Origin: Mangrovimonas aestuarii
GTDB lineage: Bacteria > Bacteroidota > Bacteroidia > Flavobacteriales > Flavobacteriaceae
Assembly (NCBI RefSeq): GCF_028767185.1
Contig: NZ_JARACK010000008.1
Coordinates: forward strand, 1-64,000
Direction of reading: 5' to 3'
DNA: 64,000 nucleotides
The notes under the pieces are model-generated. The model searched no databases and was not told the origin of the DNA. It was given only the letters and a program-made list of their open reading frames with translations. Positions 19,922 to 29,478 of this stretch are shown here, piece after piece (position 1 is the first letter of the stretch; every line of letters starts with the position of its first letter). The translations under genes and the position numbers were made by a program.

Positions 19922-21169
19922 ATGAGAACTACCTTTAACCTTAGAAAACCGAAAGACTCTAAACCTACTTTAATCCTGTTTTCAACCTATTTTAAAAACG
20001 AACGAAAAAAATTTGTCTATTCTACAGGTGAAAGCATTTTGCCTACAGAATGGGATTTTGATAATAGGCAACCTAATAACTTAAAGGGAAGAACTGAAAA
20101 TGCAGAACAGCACAGGGTGATTAAAAGGCAAATTGATAGGTACGAGGTGTTTTTTGCTGAATTAGTTAATAGGTATAAAAACATAAATGAAGAGCTTGAT
20201 ATTGAGACAACCAGAAAGGAGTTCGATAAAGAGTTCAAGAGAGTAGAAGCTACCTCAAACAATTTCTTTCTTATTTATGATCGCTTTATGGAATCAAAAA
20301 GGAACAATCATACCGATACTGCAAATTCAGAATCTACAATTATGCGGTATGATTATCATAAAACCATTCTTAAAGAATTTCAAGAGTATAGAAAGAAGGA
20401 TATTCATTTCAATAAGATTAACGCAAGCTTTTACAATGAATATATTCATTATTGTGTGACTGTAAAAAAACACTCTTCAAATACTTTGAGGAGAAATGTT
20501 GGTTTGTTTAAGACGTTTTTGAATTGGGCTTTGGAAAATAACCATACCTATAATGCAGAGTTTAAAAAATTCAAATCTCCAAAGGCTCAAGCTACCGATG
20601 AAGTTGCTTTAACCTTAGATCAAGTCAAAGAAATTTATACGCTTGACTTAAGTGAAAAAAAGAAATTGGAACGTGTTAGGGATATTTTTGTTTTCGGTTG
20701 TTCTACTGGGATGCGAATAAGCAACTATTCTAAAGTTTCAAAAAACGATATTGAGGACGGATATATTAAAGTAGTTGATAAGAAGAACAACGATAAATAT
20801 TTAAAAATACCACTTAACGATTTCTCTTTAGAGATATTGGAAAAGTATGATTACAAACTTCCTGTTATTTCCACTCAAAAATTCAATACATATATTAAGG
20901 ATGTCTTTAAGGAGGCAGGATATAAACATGAAATAAAGAAAATAACCAAAGTAGGCAATGAGGTAATTGAGACTCCCATTCCATTTTATGATAGGATTTC
21001 TTCACATACGGCTAGACGTAGTTTTATTACCATAATGAAGAACAAAAAGATACCAGATAAGGTTATTATGGAGTTTACAGGCCACAAGAGCTTAGAGGTT
21101 TTCAATAAATACTACAAACCCAATGAAGATGATAAAAAAGATTTCATGGCAAACGTTTGGAGTAAATAG
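19922..21169 (+). CDS. Tyrosine recombinase / integrase of the island
   Basis: The 415-residue protein has an N-terminal arm-binding-type domain (about 1-100), a SAM-like core-binding domain (about 110-215) and a C-terminal catalytic domain. Catalytic residues can be seen: R265 in CSTGMRISN, H362 and R365 in HTARRS, H388 in TGHKS, and the likely nucleophile Y397 in NKYYKP, nine residues after H388. It should catalyse integration and excision of the island at tRNA-Ser. It is the first gene inside the left junction, transcribed inward, with probable arm sites directly upstream. Length and layout match integrases of Bacteroidota genomic islands and conjugative transposons. All key residues are present, so it is probably active. 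Confidence 0.94.
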   Translation: MRTTFNLRKPKDSKPTLILFSTYFKNERKKFVYSTGESILPTEWDFDNRQPNNLKGRTENAEQHRVIKRQIDRYEVFFAELVNRYKNINEELDIETTRKEFDKEFKRVEATSNNFFLIYDRFMESKRNNHTDTANSESTIMRYDYHKTILKEFQEYRKKDIHFNKINASFYNEYIHYCVTVKKHSSNTLRRNVGLFKTFLNWALENNHTYNAEFKKFKSPKAQATDEVALTLDQVKEIYTLDLSEKKKLERVRDIFVFGCSTGMRISNYSKVSKNDIEDGYIKVVDKKNNDKYLKIPLNDFSLEILEKYDYKLPVISTQKFNTYIKDVFKEAGYKHEIKKITKVGNEVIETPIPFYDRISSHTARRSFITIMKNKKIPDKVIMEFTGHKSLEVFNKYYKPNEDDKKDFMANVWSK

Positions 21170-21363
21170 TTTGTAATTCAATAGATTGTCCTGTGATTTA
21201 AAGGTGAAATAGACTTTTAACCTATACCGAGATGACTTAATTGGGGTAATAATTAGGAGCTTATGTTTTATGTTTCCCTTCTTATTCCTATTTTTAGAAT
21301 CCCTAAGAAACTTCAATTTTTATAAATACTTATTTGAAGTGATTAAGTTCACCTGACATTTTT

Positions 21364-22935
21364 ATGGCTAAAAAAGCAACAACTACCAAGAAACAAAAGT
21401 CCATGGAGGAAACGCTATGGGATTCAGCAAACAAATTAAGAGGTTCTGTAGAATCAGCGGAATATAAACACGTTGTATTAGGACTGATATTTTTAAAATT
21501 CGCTAGTGACAAATTCGAAGTCCGTCGACAAGAACTGATTGATGAAGGCAAAGAAAAGTATGTAGAGCTTAAAGAGTTTTATAATATGAAAAATGTGTTC
21601 TTCTTACCTGAAGAATCACGTTGGAGTTACATCATTCAAAATGCAAAGCAGGATGATATAGCATTAAAGATAGATACGGCACTTCACACAATTGAAAAGA
21701 ATAATCCATCTTTAAAAGGAGCTCTACCAGACAACTATTTTTCAAGGTTAGGTTTGGATAAATCCAAATTGTCAGCTTTGTTGGATACCATAAACAATAT
21801 AGATACCCAAAAGGATAAACAGCAGGATATCATAGGTAGAGTTTACGAATATTTCCTGTCTAAATTCGCAATTGCAGAAGGTAAGGGTAAAGGGGAGTTC
21901 TACACGCCTAAAAGTATTGTAAACCTCATTGCAGAAATGATCGAGCCTTATAAGGGGATTATTTATGATCCTGCTTGTGGTTCTGGTGGTATGTTTGTGC
22001 AGAGTATCAAGTTTATTGAAAATCATCACGGAGATAAACGAGAAATATCTATTTACGGACAGGAGTACACAAATACCACTTATAAGTTGGCAAAAATGAA
22101 TTTAGCCATTCGTGGGATTTCTGGAAATCTTGGAGATAAAGCAGCAAACACCTTTTTAAACGATCAGCATCCAGATTTAAAAGCCGATTATATCATGGCA
22201 AACCCGCCATTTAACCAAAAAGATTGGCGTGCTGAGAACGAGCTGTTAGATGATCCTCGTTGGAGAGGTTACGATGTACCTCCAAAGAGTAATGCTAATT
22301 ACGGATGGATTTTAAATATGGTTTCAAAACTCTCAGAGAATGGTGTTGCAGGATTTTTATTGGCTAATGGAGCGCTTTCAGGTGGGGGAGAAGAATATAA
22401 AATTCGTAAAAAACTTATTGAGGACGATTTAGTTGAAGCTATTGTTATTCTACCTCAGAATATGTTTTACACTACTAATATAAGTGTAACCCTTTGGATT
22501 CTTAATAGAAACAAAAAAGCTAAAACAGTTGAGTTGCCTGAAGAAACAAGAAACTATCGTAATCGTGAGAATGAGGTTGTGTTTATGGATTTGCGCAAGA
22601 TTGGTGAACCCTTTGAGAAGAAATACATTCAGTTTTCTGAATCCCAAATTCGTCATATAGCCAATACTTATCATCAATGGCAACGACAAGATGGTAATTA
22701 CGAAGATATACCTGAGTATAGTTACAGTGCGACTTTTGATGAGATAGCTAAGAAAGACTTTTCATTAGTACCCAGTAAGTACATTGAGTTTGTAAACCGT
22801 GATGAGAATATAGATTTCAATACCAAAATGGCAGAATTGCAAAGTGAAATGCAGGAATTGTTAATAGCTGAAGCCGAGTCTAAAACTGATTTGTTAAACG
22901 TTTTTAAAGAGTTGGGTTTTGAAATCAAATTATAA
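21364..22935 (+). CDS. hsdM: Type I restriction-modification N6-adenine methyltransferase (HsdM)
   Basis: A 523-residue methyltransferase subunit. It has an N-terminal helical HsdM_N region (about 10-150, with LWDSANKLRGSVESAEYKHV) and a methylase domain. The S-adenosylmethionine motif is DPACGSGGM from D202, and the catalytic motif is NPPF at 280-283. With HsdS it methylates adenine in a bipartite target; with HsdR it forms the restriction enzyme. It is the first gene of the defence operon. The 3' end overlaps the start of hsdS by 17 bp, indicating translational coupling. The gene is intact and of normal length. Confidence 0.96.
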   Translation: MAKKATTTKKQKSMEETLWDSANKLRGSVESAEYKHVVLGLIFLKFASDKFEVRRQELIDEGKEKYVELKEFYNMKNVFFLPEESRWSYIIQNAKQDDIALKIDTALHTIEKNNPSLKGALPDNYFSRLGLDKSKLSALLDTINNIDTQKDKQQDIIGRVYEYFLSKFAIAEGKGKGEFYTPKSIVNLIAEMIEPYKGIIYDPACGSGGMFVQSIKFIENHHGDKREISIYGQEYTNTTYKLAKMNLAIRGISGNLGDKAANTFLNDQHPDLKADYIMANPPFNQKDWRAENELLDDPRWRGYDVPPKSNANYGWILNMVSKLSENGVAGFLLANGALSGGGEEYKIRKKLIEDDLVEAIVILPQNMFYTTNISVTLWILNRNKKAKTVELPEETRNYRNRENEVVFMDLRKIGEPFEKKYIQFSESQIRHIANTYHQWQRQDGNYEDIPEYSYSATFDEIAKKDFSLVPSKYIEFVNRDENIDFNTKMAELQSEMQELLIAEAESKTDLLNVFKELGFEIKL

Positions 22936-24169
22936 AAGAATCGGTGATTTTATCAAGCAAGTAAAGGTTAAGAATACTGATGGAAGGTGTCAGCAACTTT
23001 TAGGTATTAATATCGATAAATATTTTATGCCTTCAGTTGCTAATGTTGTTGGTACAAATTTAAACAAATATAAGGTTGTGAAAAAAGGTCAATTTGCTTG
23101 CAACAGAATGCATGTTGGTAGAGATTATAGGTTGCCTATTGCATTATCAAGGGACTCAGAGCCTTTTATTGTTTCCCCTGCATATGATGTATTTGAAGTT
23201 GTAGATACAAAAAAGTTAGATCCTGAGTATTTAATGATGTGGTTCTCAAGATCAGAATTTGATAGAAATTCTTGGTTTTACACTGATACAGATGTTAGAG
23301 GTAAACTAGGTTGGGATTCATTTTGTGATATGGAACTTCCTGTACCAAGTATTGAACAACAGCTAGAAATTGTTGCGGAATACAATACCGTTACCAACCG
23401 TATAAAGCTCAATGAGCGACTTAACCAAAAACTAGAAGAAACAGCGCAAGCATTGTATAAGCATTGGTTTGTGGGTTTTGAGTTTCCTAATGAAGAAGGA
23501 CAGCCCTATAAGTCTTCTGGTGGTGCTATGGTTCATAATGATGAATTGGATAAAGAGATTCCTGAGGGGTGGAGGTCCAAACCAGTTTATGACATTGCTT
23601 TATATGTTAATGGAGGGGCATTCAAAAATTCAGACTTTATTCAAGATAAATCTGGTACACCAATTATTAAAATCGCTGAGCTAAAGAAAGGAATAACTGA
23701 TCAAACTAACTATACGAATAAAAAATGTAAGGAAGAGATTAGAATTAAGAATGGGTCTTTGCTTTATTCTTGGTCAGGAAATCCAGAAACTAGTTTAGAA
23801 GTGTTTAAATGGTTTGGTGGTAATGCATTACTTAATCAACATATTTTTAACCTTCATTTTAATTCTGATCAGAGTGAATGTCTTACTTATTTCACACTAA
23901 AGAGCCTAAAGTCGCAATTTGTACAATTGGCCGCAGGAAAACAAACTACAGGCTTGGGGCACGTAACAGTTGCTGATTTAAAACAATTAAAAATTGCATA
24001 TCCCTCATTCGAGGATTTAAAAAAGCTCGAAAAGTATTTAAGAAGTTATTATAATTATGACTCAAAAATTAAAAAGGAAAATTTAATTCTCTGCGATCTT
24101 CAAGCAGTTTTGTTAAGTAAGATGAGTAAGGTTGAAGAAAATATGAATATTGAAATAGTAGAAAATTAG
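22919..24169 (+). CDS. hsdS: Type I restriction-modification specificity subunit (HsdS)
   Basis: A 416-residue subunit with two target-recognition domains (about 1-150 and 205-385) separated by a conserved helical spacer (NRIKLNERLNQKLEETAQAL, then YKHWFVGFEFPNEEG). The N-terminal sequence MKSNYKRIGDFI is typical of the family, which supports the TTG start at 22919 even though it lies inside hsdM. No nearby ATG would preserve this N-terminus. It determines which DNA sequence the HsdM/HsdR complex recognises. The next gene starts 3 bp after its stop codon. The two recognition domains differ clearly from each other, so the target should be asymmetric and bipartite. The target itself cannot be predicted. 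Confidence 0.94.
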   Translation: MKSNYKRIGDFIKQVKVKNTDGRCQQLLGINIDKYFMPSVANVVGTNLNKYKVVKKGQFACNRMHVGRDYRLPIALSRDSEPFIVSPAYDVFEVVDTKKLDPEYLMMWFSRSEFDRNSWFYTDTDVRGKLGWDSFCDMELPVPSIEQQLEIVAEYNTVTNRIKLNERLNQKLEETAQALYKHWFVGFEFPNEEGQPYKSSGGAMVHNDELDKEIPEGWRSKPVYDIALYVNGGAFKNSDFIQDKSGTPIIKIAELKKGITDQTNYTNKKCKEEIRIKNGSLLYSWSGNPETSLEVFKWFGGNALLNQHIFNLHFNSDQSECLTYFTLKSLKSQFVQLAAGKQTTGLGHVTVADLKQLKIAYPSFEDLKKLEKYLRSYYNYDSKIKKENLILCDLQAVLLSKMSKVEENMNIEIVEN

Positions 24170-24172
24170 ATA

Positions 24173-26026
24173 ATGGGGATTTTATTAAAACAATTAAGAG
24201 TTCATGGATTTAGAGGGCTAGATAATATTGAAATTGATTTCGAGCCGACCACTGTACTTGTGGGAACTAACAATGCAGGTAAAACAACTCTCTTGAAATC
24301 CTTGCAGTTGGCTTTATCGAATACTCTGCAAATATCCGATGATGATTTTCATATTTCAGATGCTTTAGTAAGAGACAAAATTGTCATTGATGTATTATTT
24401 ATTAGTATAGATGATGATGGTAAGCAGTTAACTGAATTTGAAGATAAATGGGCTACAGTTTTTACAGTTGATAGAATTGGTATTGATGGGGATGGAAATC
24501 AATTTCTTGCATTTAGAACAGTAGTTGAAGAAAATTTAATTAGAAAAACATTTAAGAAAAAGCAATATGTAATTGATGAATGGGGTGCTTTTCATGATGA
24601 AACAGGTGGAGATTGGTATTTAAAGGAATACGACAATGAATTAAGCTTTTATTTCGATGAAATTCCCTTTTTCTATTTGGACGCTAATAGAGATATACTT
24701 GACGATTTAAAATCTAAAACTTCATATTTAGGTAAAATATTATCTTCAATAAATTATGAGGAAGGTGATAAAGAATTAATAGAGGGTTTAATAAGAGATT
24801 TAAATAAAGAAACAATAGACCGTAGTGATGTTCTAACAGATCTTCATAAAGCACTTGAAGAACTGGATACAGCGATGGATAATCCTGATAATACTGTTGA
24901 TATAGCACCTTTTACAAAGAAATTAAGAGACTTAAATAAAGGAGTAAGGATTAACTATTCTCAGTTTTCAATGGAATACCACGGCATGGGAACAAGAAGT
25001 TGGTCATCACTTTTGATTTTAAAGGCATTTATTTTGCAAAACAAAAAATTAGCGGATTATAGTAAGGTTGCATATTATCCTATTATTGCTATTGAAGAGC
25101 CCGAGTCACATTTACATCCCAATGCTCAAAAAAAACTATACTCCCAAATTAATAATATAATTGGACAAAATATTGTTTCAACACATTCTACATATATTGC
25201 TGGTAGTGCAAAAATAAAAGAAGTTAGAAGTGTTGTAAAAAAAGAAAATTTAACACATGTTGGAAAAATTAATGAAGATGATTTAACTACTGAGGAGATA
25301 AGAAAAATTTATCGACAAGTTATAAATACGAGAGGAGAGTTATATTTTTCAAAAGTCATTATTTTATGTGAAGGAGAAACTGAAGAGCAAGCATTGCCAT
25401 TGTTATTTAAGAAATGGTTTTTGAAGAATATTGTTGAGTTGGGGATTGATATTGTAGGTACTTCTGGTGGGGGGAATTATTTTCCATTTATATACTTCTT
25501 AGATAAATTTAATATTAAATGGTTTATACTAAGTGATGGTGAATCAGATATTTTAAAGAAATTGAAGAAGGATTATAAAAAATTAATTAAATCAGATCTA
25601 CCTGTTAGTGATATAATTTTGCCTGATAATATCATTCACTTTGAGAATGAAGATGATTTTGAGTCATATTTGTTGAAAAATGGATATCAGGAGGAAATAG
25701 AAGATTGTTTAAAAAATGTTTTGAATACAGAAGATTTAGATGAAATAATTGCTAATAAGGACGGAACATCTAAAGGTCGAATTAAAACTGACGAAATTTG
25801 TGATACTTGCAACCAAAATATTTTTACAGATAGTCTTAGAGATTATGCAGGGACTGAAGGTAGAGAACGAGCATTGAATGATTTATTATCACAAAATAAA
25901 ACGAAATATCCTAGTGTACTGTCAGAACTGATCTATAATTCAGATAAAGATTTACCACCAAAAATTGCTGCTTTGTTTGAGAAAGTAAATGACATAATAA
26001 ACCCTTCAAAAGATGACGAAGATTAA
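24173..26026 (+). CDS. gajA: OLD-family ATPase/TOPRIM nuclease, GajA-like (Gabija)
   Basis: A 617-residue protein. The N-terminus is an ABC/SMC-type ATPase with the Walker A motif GTNNAGKT (31-38). A later Walker B region reads IIAIEEPESHLHPNAQKK. The C-terminal half is a TOPRIM nuclease domain: LCEGETEEQALPLL, with glutamates at 400, 402 and 404, then SDGESD, with acidic residues at 455, 457 and 459. This architecture is a class 2 OLD protein. When followed by a UvrD-like helicase, as here, it is the GajA nuclease of Gabija anti-phage defence. It is slightly longer than typical GajA. It starts 3 bp after hsdS and overlaps the helicase gene by 14 bp, so it is embedded in the type I operon. 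Function as Gabija is inferred from domains and pairing. Confidence 0.86.
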   Translation: MGILLKQLRVHGFRGLDNIEIDFEPTTVLVGTNNAGKTTLLKSLQLALSNTLQISDDDFHISDALVRDKIVIDVLFISIDDDGKQLTEFEDKWATVFTVDRIGIDGDGNQFLAFRTVVEENLIRKTFKKKQYVIDEWGAFHDETGGDWYLKEYDNELSFYFDEIPFFYLDANRDILDDLKSKTSYLGKILSSINYEEGDKELIEGLIRDLNKETIDRSDVLTDLHKALEELDTAMDNPDNTVDIAPFTKKLRDLNKGVRINYSQFSMEYHGMGTRSWSSLLILKAFILQNKKLADYSKVAYYPIIAIEEPESHLHPNAQKKLYSQINNIIGQNIVSTHSTYIAGSAKIKEVRSVVKKENLTHVGKINEDDLTTEEIRKIYRQVINTRGELYFSKVIILCEGETEEQALPLLFKKWFLKNIVELGIDIVGTSGGGNYFPFIYFLDKFNIKWFILSDGESDILKKLKKDYKKLIKSDLPVSDIILPDNIIHFENEDDFESYLLKNGYQEEIEDCLKNVLNTEDLDEIIANKDGTSKGRIKTDEICDTCNQNIFTDSLRDYAGTEGRERALNDLLSQNKTKYPSVLSELIYNSDKDLPPKIAALFEKVNDIINPSKDDED

Positions 26027-27839
26027 TTTATCCCCAAAACAACAAGAAATCATAAGGCTAAATGATGGGGCATTTCTTGTTTTAGCAAGTGCAGGAAGCG
26101 GTAAGACTAGAATTTTAACTGAACGAATCAAACGTCTTTCCGAGTCATCAAATGAAAAAATATTAGCAATTACATTTACTAATATGGCTGCTACCGAAAT
26201 TAGAGAACGTTTGGACTCAATTGATAAAATAAAAAGGAATGTTTTTGTAGGTACCTTTCATAGTTTCTGTCAGTCTGTACTTGAGCTTAGGTTTAAGCTT
26301 TTAGGATATAACAAAATGCCACATATATTTGATGATGATTCTGATAGAATTGAACTAATAAAACAAGCCATTAAATCTGTACCCTACTTTGATTCTATAT
26401 ACAGTGATTTAGAAGCCAATAAGAAGAATGAATATACATATAAAGCTTTACAGTTTATATCTACGGTAAAAAGGGAGCTTATATCTCCTGAAGAATTATC
26501 GGAAGGTTCAGATAACGATGAGTTTAAATATCTATATGAAACATATCAGGATATTTTGAAGTCAAATAATGCTATCGATTTTGATGATATTATAAGACTT
26601 GTTTATGAGTTGTTTACCAACAATGAGTCAGTTGCAAATCTATATCGGAAATCTTATTCTTTTGTTTGTATTGATGAATGTCAAGATTTAAATAAGCTAC
26701 AGTACTTTCTTTTAAAATCTTTATGTGGAGATACTATAAAAAATGTAATGATGGTTGGAGATCCTAATCAAGCAATATATGGTTTCAATGGATCTGCGTC
26801 TTCATTCATGCAAGAGGATTTTGTAAACGATTTCAACGCTAACATAATTACACTTGTTGAAAACTATCGTTGTTCTAAATCCGTAATTGAAGCATCAAAT
26901 GTAATAATGGATCTTAAGGTAGAGGCAGTAAATTATGTTATTCCAGGTATTTTTGAAGTTTATAAAGCTCAATCAGAAATAGATGAAGCTCAGTTTGTAC
27001 TTTCAAAAATAAAAGAACTTATTAATCTTAAATCGCACAGAGACATTGAAGGAGAAATCACTTTTGATAAAATTTCAATTCTAGGTAGAAATAAATTTGT
27101 ATTTAAGCAGATTGATGAACTACTTATTAGAAATGAAATCCCGTTTTACTATAAGTCTGGAAATAGAAGCATTAAATACAGTTCAATTTCTATGAAGGTA
27201 TTTGATTTATTTTTTAGAGTAAAGATTAATCCACTTGACAAGTTGCATCAAAAGCGATTAGAAGAAATTTTAAAAATTAAGGACATTAATAGTGAAGCTG
27301 AATTAAAAGCATCCAAATTTCCATTTGCTTCAAGCATAAAAAGTATTTTAGATGATACTTCTATAGATAATATTCATCTTAAAATTGATGAATTAAAAAC
27401 TCTATTTAAGAAAGAAAATTTAGAAGATGATGAGAAAAAAATGACCCTTGATGAATTAGAGGACTTTTCAAATCAACTTATTGAATATAAGAAACAGAAT
27501 ATTAAACCAACGTTGGTAGGTTTTAAGTCTGCATTAGCTTTAGGTTTGACAAACAATTCAATAGATAAAGAGATTGGAGTTTGTTTAAGTACTGTTCATA
27601 CCATGAAAGGTCAGGAGAGTGATATTGTATTTCTTGTTGGAATGGATGATGGAACGTTCCCTGATTATAGAGCAATAAACAAAGGAGGTGAAGAATTGAA
27701 CCAAGAAAAGAATAATACCTATGTAGCTTTTACTAGGGCAAAAAGGTTTCTTTTCGTGAGCTATCCTAAGAAGCGTTTAATGCCTTGGGGGGATTATAAG
27801 ATGAGAACAATTTCAAGATTTTTGAAACCATTGGTTTAA
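26013..27839 (+). CDS. gajB: UvrD/PcrA-like helicase, GajB-like (Gabija)
   Basis: A 608-residue superfamily 1A helicase. Walker A is ASAGSGKT (25-32). Walker B is IDECQD (D221, E222). Further motifs are VGDPNQAIYGF, the VHTMKGQE segment and the VAFTRAK segment near the C-terminus. In Gabija, GajB works with GajA in a nucleotide- and DNA-end-responsive nuclease complex. This one is somewhat longer than reported GajB proteins. The 14-bp overlap with the upstream OLD gene strongly suggests the two are made in a fixed ratio. A general repair helicase is possible but less likely given the partner. Confidence 0.87.
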   Translation: MTKINLSPKQQEIIRLNDGAFLVLASAGSGKTRILTERIKRLSESSNEKILAITFTNMAATEIRERLDSIDKIKRNVFVGTFHSFCQSVLELRFKLLGYNKMPHIFDDDSDRIELIKQAIKSVPYFDSIYSDLEANKKNEYTYKALQFISTVKRELISPEELSEGSDNDEFKYLYETYQDILKSNNAIDFDDIIRLVYELFTNNESVANLYRKSYSFVCIDECQDLNKLQYFLLKSLCGDTIKNVMMVGDPNQAIYGFNGSASSFMQEDFVNDFNANIITLVENYRCSKSVIEASNVIMDLKVEAVNYVIPGIFEVYKAQSEIDEAQFVLSKIKELINLKSHRDIEGEITFDKISILGRNKFVFKQIDELLIRNEIPFYYKSGNRSIKYSSISMKVFDLFFRVKINPLDKLHQKRLEEILKIKDINSEAELKASKFPFASSIKSILDDTSIDNIHLKIDELKTLFKKENLEDDEKKMTLDELEDFSNQLIEYKKQNIKPTLVGFKSALALGLTNNSIDKEIGVCLSTVHTMKGQESDIVFLVGMDDGTFPDYRAINKGGEELNQEKNNTYVAFTRAKRFLFVSYPKKRLMPWGDYKMRTISRFLKPLV

Positions 27840-27846
27840 ATACTTT

Positions 27847-28995
27847 ATGAGTTTAACAGGTCTACAAAAGTTTTTACAGGAAAATGCCATTCCAAAGGTT
27901 AAAAAGAAACCAAAAACGTTTCTTGGAATTTCTAATCAGCCACACTATGAGGATGTGCTAACCAATTGGTATGCCTTTTATTTTGATGTAACAGAAGAAC
28001 ACGGGTTATCAGATTTGTTTATCAAGTCACTAATGGAGTTGCTTGAATATAGATATGAAACAAAAGAAATTTTTGCTAATAAAACACTAAATTTCGGTCA
28101 AGGGTTTACTCCTGAAACTCAATTTAGCACAGATGAAAATGGAAGGATAGATTTGCTTTTGCAGTCTGACGACTCCGCCATAATAATTGAAAGTAAAGTA
28201 TATCATACCCTCTCCAATAATTTGACAGATTATTGGGATTCAATAAAGCTATCAGATCAAAATAAATTAGGAATTGTTTTATCTCTTCAACCTATAAGGA
28301 CTATAAATCATTCTGATTTTGTAAATATTACTCATAGCCAATTGTTGGCACAAGTCTATAAGAATATTGGAGATCATTTAGTCTCAGGAAACAGTAAGTA
28401 CTTAATATTCTTAAATGATTTTCACCAAAATATATCCAATTTGAGCCAGCCATATATGGAAGAAAAAGACTTTGAATTTTACTATGAACATCAAAGTAAA
28501 ATAAACCAGCTAATAGAATATCAAGCTACAGTTAGAAAGCATTTAGAGAATGAAGTAAGGAAAGCTTGTGATTTATTGGCGCAAGATGGTTTAAATTTAA
28601 AGCTTTATGAATCCAAAGGCGATTTGGGTAACCGATTAACTTATTATGTTTCAGAAGTGGATAAAAACCTAATGTTTACAATTGTTTATGGAGATTTATT
28701 GACTGAGGAAACAGAGTTAAAATTGATTGTAGAGTTAAAAGGGAAAGCTTTGGTTAACAAGGGTATCTATAGAAAAATATGTATTACAGATAACGAAAGG
28801 GGGATTTTTAAAGAAGACTTTTACAGTTCAACTAATAAGGTTTATGCGCATTTTGCTTTTAAGCCATACGTACTTGAAATTTCTGATATTAGAAATTTAA
28901 GTGAGGTTATTTATGATAAACTGAATGAAGATGGGTTCGTGAGTATTTTCAAGAGATTAGAAAATTTTTTAGGTCAACCTGTTTTAAGCAAATAA
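27847..28995 (+). CDS. PD-(D/E)XK-superfamily nuclease-like protein
   Basis: A 382-residue protein with a visible PD-(D/E)XK core: D102 in GRIDLLL and E115-S-K117 in IIIESKVYH. The N-terminus (LTNWYAFYFDVTEEHGLSD) and the core resemble the PDDEXK_4 group of restriction-like nucleases found in Bacteroidota defence loci. The C-terminal half (about 190-380) has no recognised motif. It begins 7 bp after gajB and is followed 21 bp later by another small nuclease-like gene, so it is part of the defence operon. It may be a third component acting with the Gabija-like pair, or an independent nuclease. Nuclease activity is inferred only from the core residues. Confidence 0.72.
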   Translation: MSLTGLQKFLQENAIPKVKKKPKTFLGISNQPHYEDVLTNWYAFYFDVTEEHGLSDLFIKSLMELLEYRYETKEIFANKTLNFGQGFTPETQFSTDENGRIDLLLQSDDSAIIIESKVYHTLSNNLTDYWDSIKLSDQNKLGIVLSLQPIRTINHSDFVNITHSQLLAQVYKNIGDHLVSGNSKYLIFLNDFHQNISNLSQPYMEEKDFEFYYEHQSKINQLIEYQATVRKHLENEVRKACDLLAQDGLNLKLYESKGDLGNRLTYYVSEVDKNLMFTIVYGDLLTEETELKLIVELKGKALVNKGIYRKICITDNERGIFKEDFYSSTNKVYAHFAFKPYVLEISDIRNLSEVIYDKLNEDGFVSIFKRLENFLGQPVLSK

Positions 28996-29016
28996 TTAAA
29001 GTAAACAAGCCTCATT

Positions 29017-29478
29017 ATGCAAGAAATAAAGGAGTTATTGGAATTATCGGATCGACTTAAGGAAAAGTTTGTGAACCATAACAGAAACTTTACGTTAGAT
29101 GGAAAGTTGGTTGGAGACATTGGAGAAGTTTTAGTAGCAGAAAATTATGGGTTAACCTTACTTCGTGAGAATAAGCAAAATTATGATGCTAAAGAAGAAT
29201 CTACAGGAAGGTTGGTGCAGATTAAGTCTAGTTTTAAGGAGAATTTTTATTTTCCTTATAGACATACTCCTGAATTTTATATAGCGGTAAAAATTTTGCC
29301 TACGGGTGATATTGAAGAAATATTTAATGGTACTGGTAAAATGATTCTCGATAATTACATCAAAGAAAGAAATTTAAAAGGGTACAGTAACTTATATTAT
29401 AAATTATCAGCTAACATTTTGAGGGAGTTAAATGAAAAGGTACCAAAAGCTGAAAAAATAGGCAGTAATGAAATTTAA
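29017..29478 (+). CDS. Small restriction-endonuclease-like protein (DUF6998-like)
   Basis: A 153-residue protein with features of a small PD-(D/E)XK fold: GDIGEVLVAENYGL (E about 37), then YDAK and a VQIKSS motif near residues 66-71, matching the E...D...(E/Q)xK pattern. Such small proteins are found beside type I restriction genes. It overlaps hsdR by 11 bp, so translation is coupled to HsdR. It could modulate HsdR activity or act as an accessory nuclease. The family name is offered from pattern memory and is not secure. Confidence 0.6.
   Translation: MQEIKELLELSDRLKEKFVNHNRNFTLDGKLVGDIGEVLVAENYGLTLLRENKQNYDAKEESTGRLVQIKSSFKENFYFPYRHTPEFYIAVKILPTGDIEEIFNGTGKMILDNYIKERNLKGYSNLYYKLSANILRELNEKVPKAEKIGSNEI

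Noticed and set aside
20017-20262. Minus-strand reading frames inside the integrase and restriction genes.
   Set aside because: They overlap well-supported genes and show no domain; they are shadows of the coding strand.
26013-27839. Chromosomal uvrD or pcrA housekeeping gene.
   Set aside because: It is embedded between defence genes with an overlap to the OLD-family gene, and is inside a mobile element.
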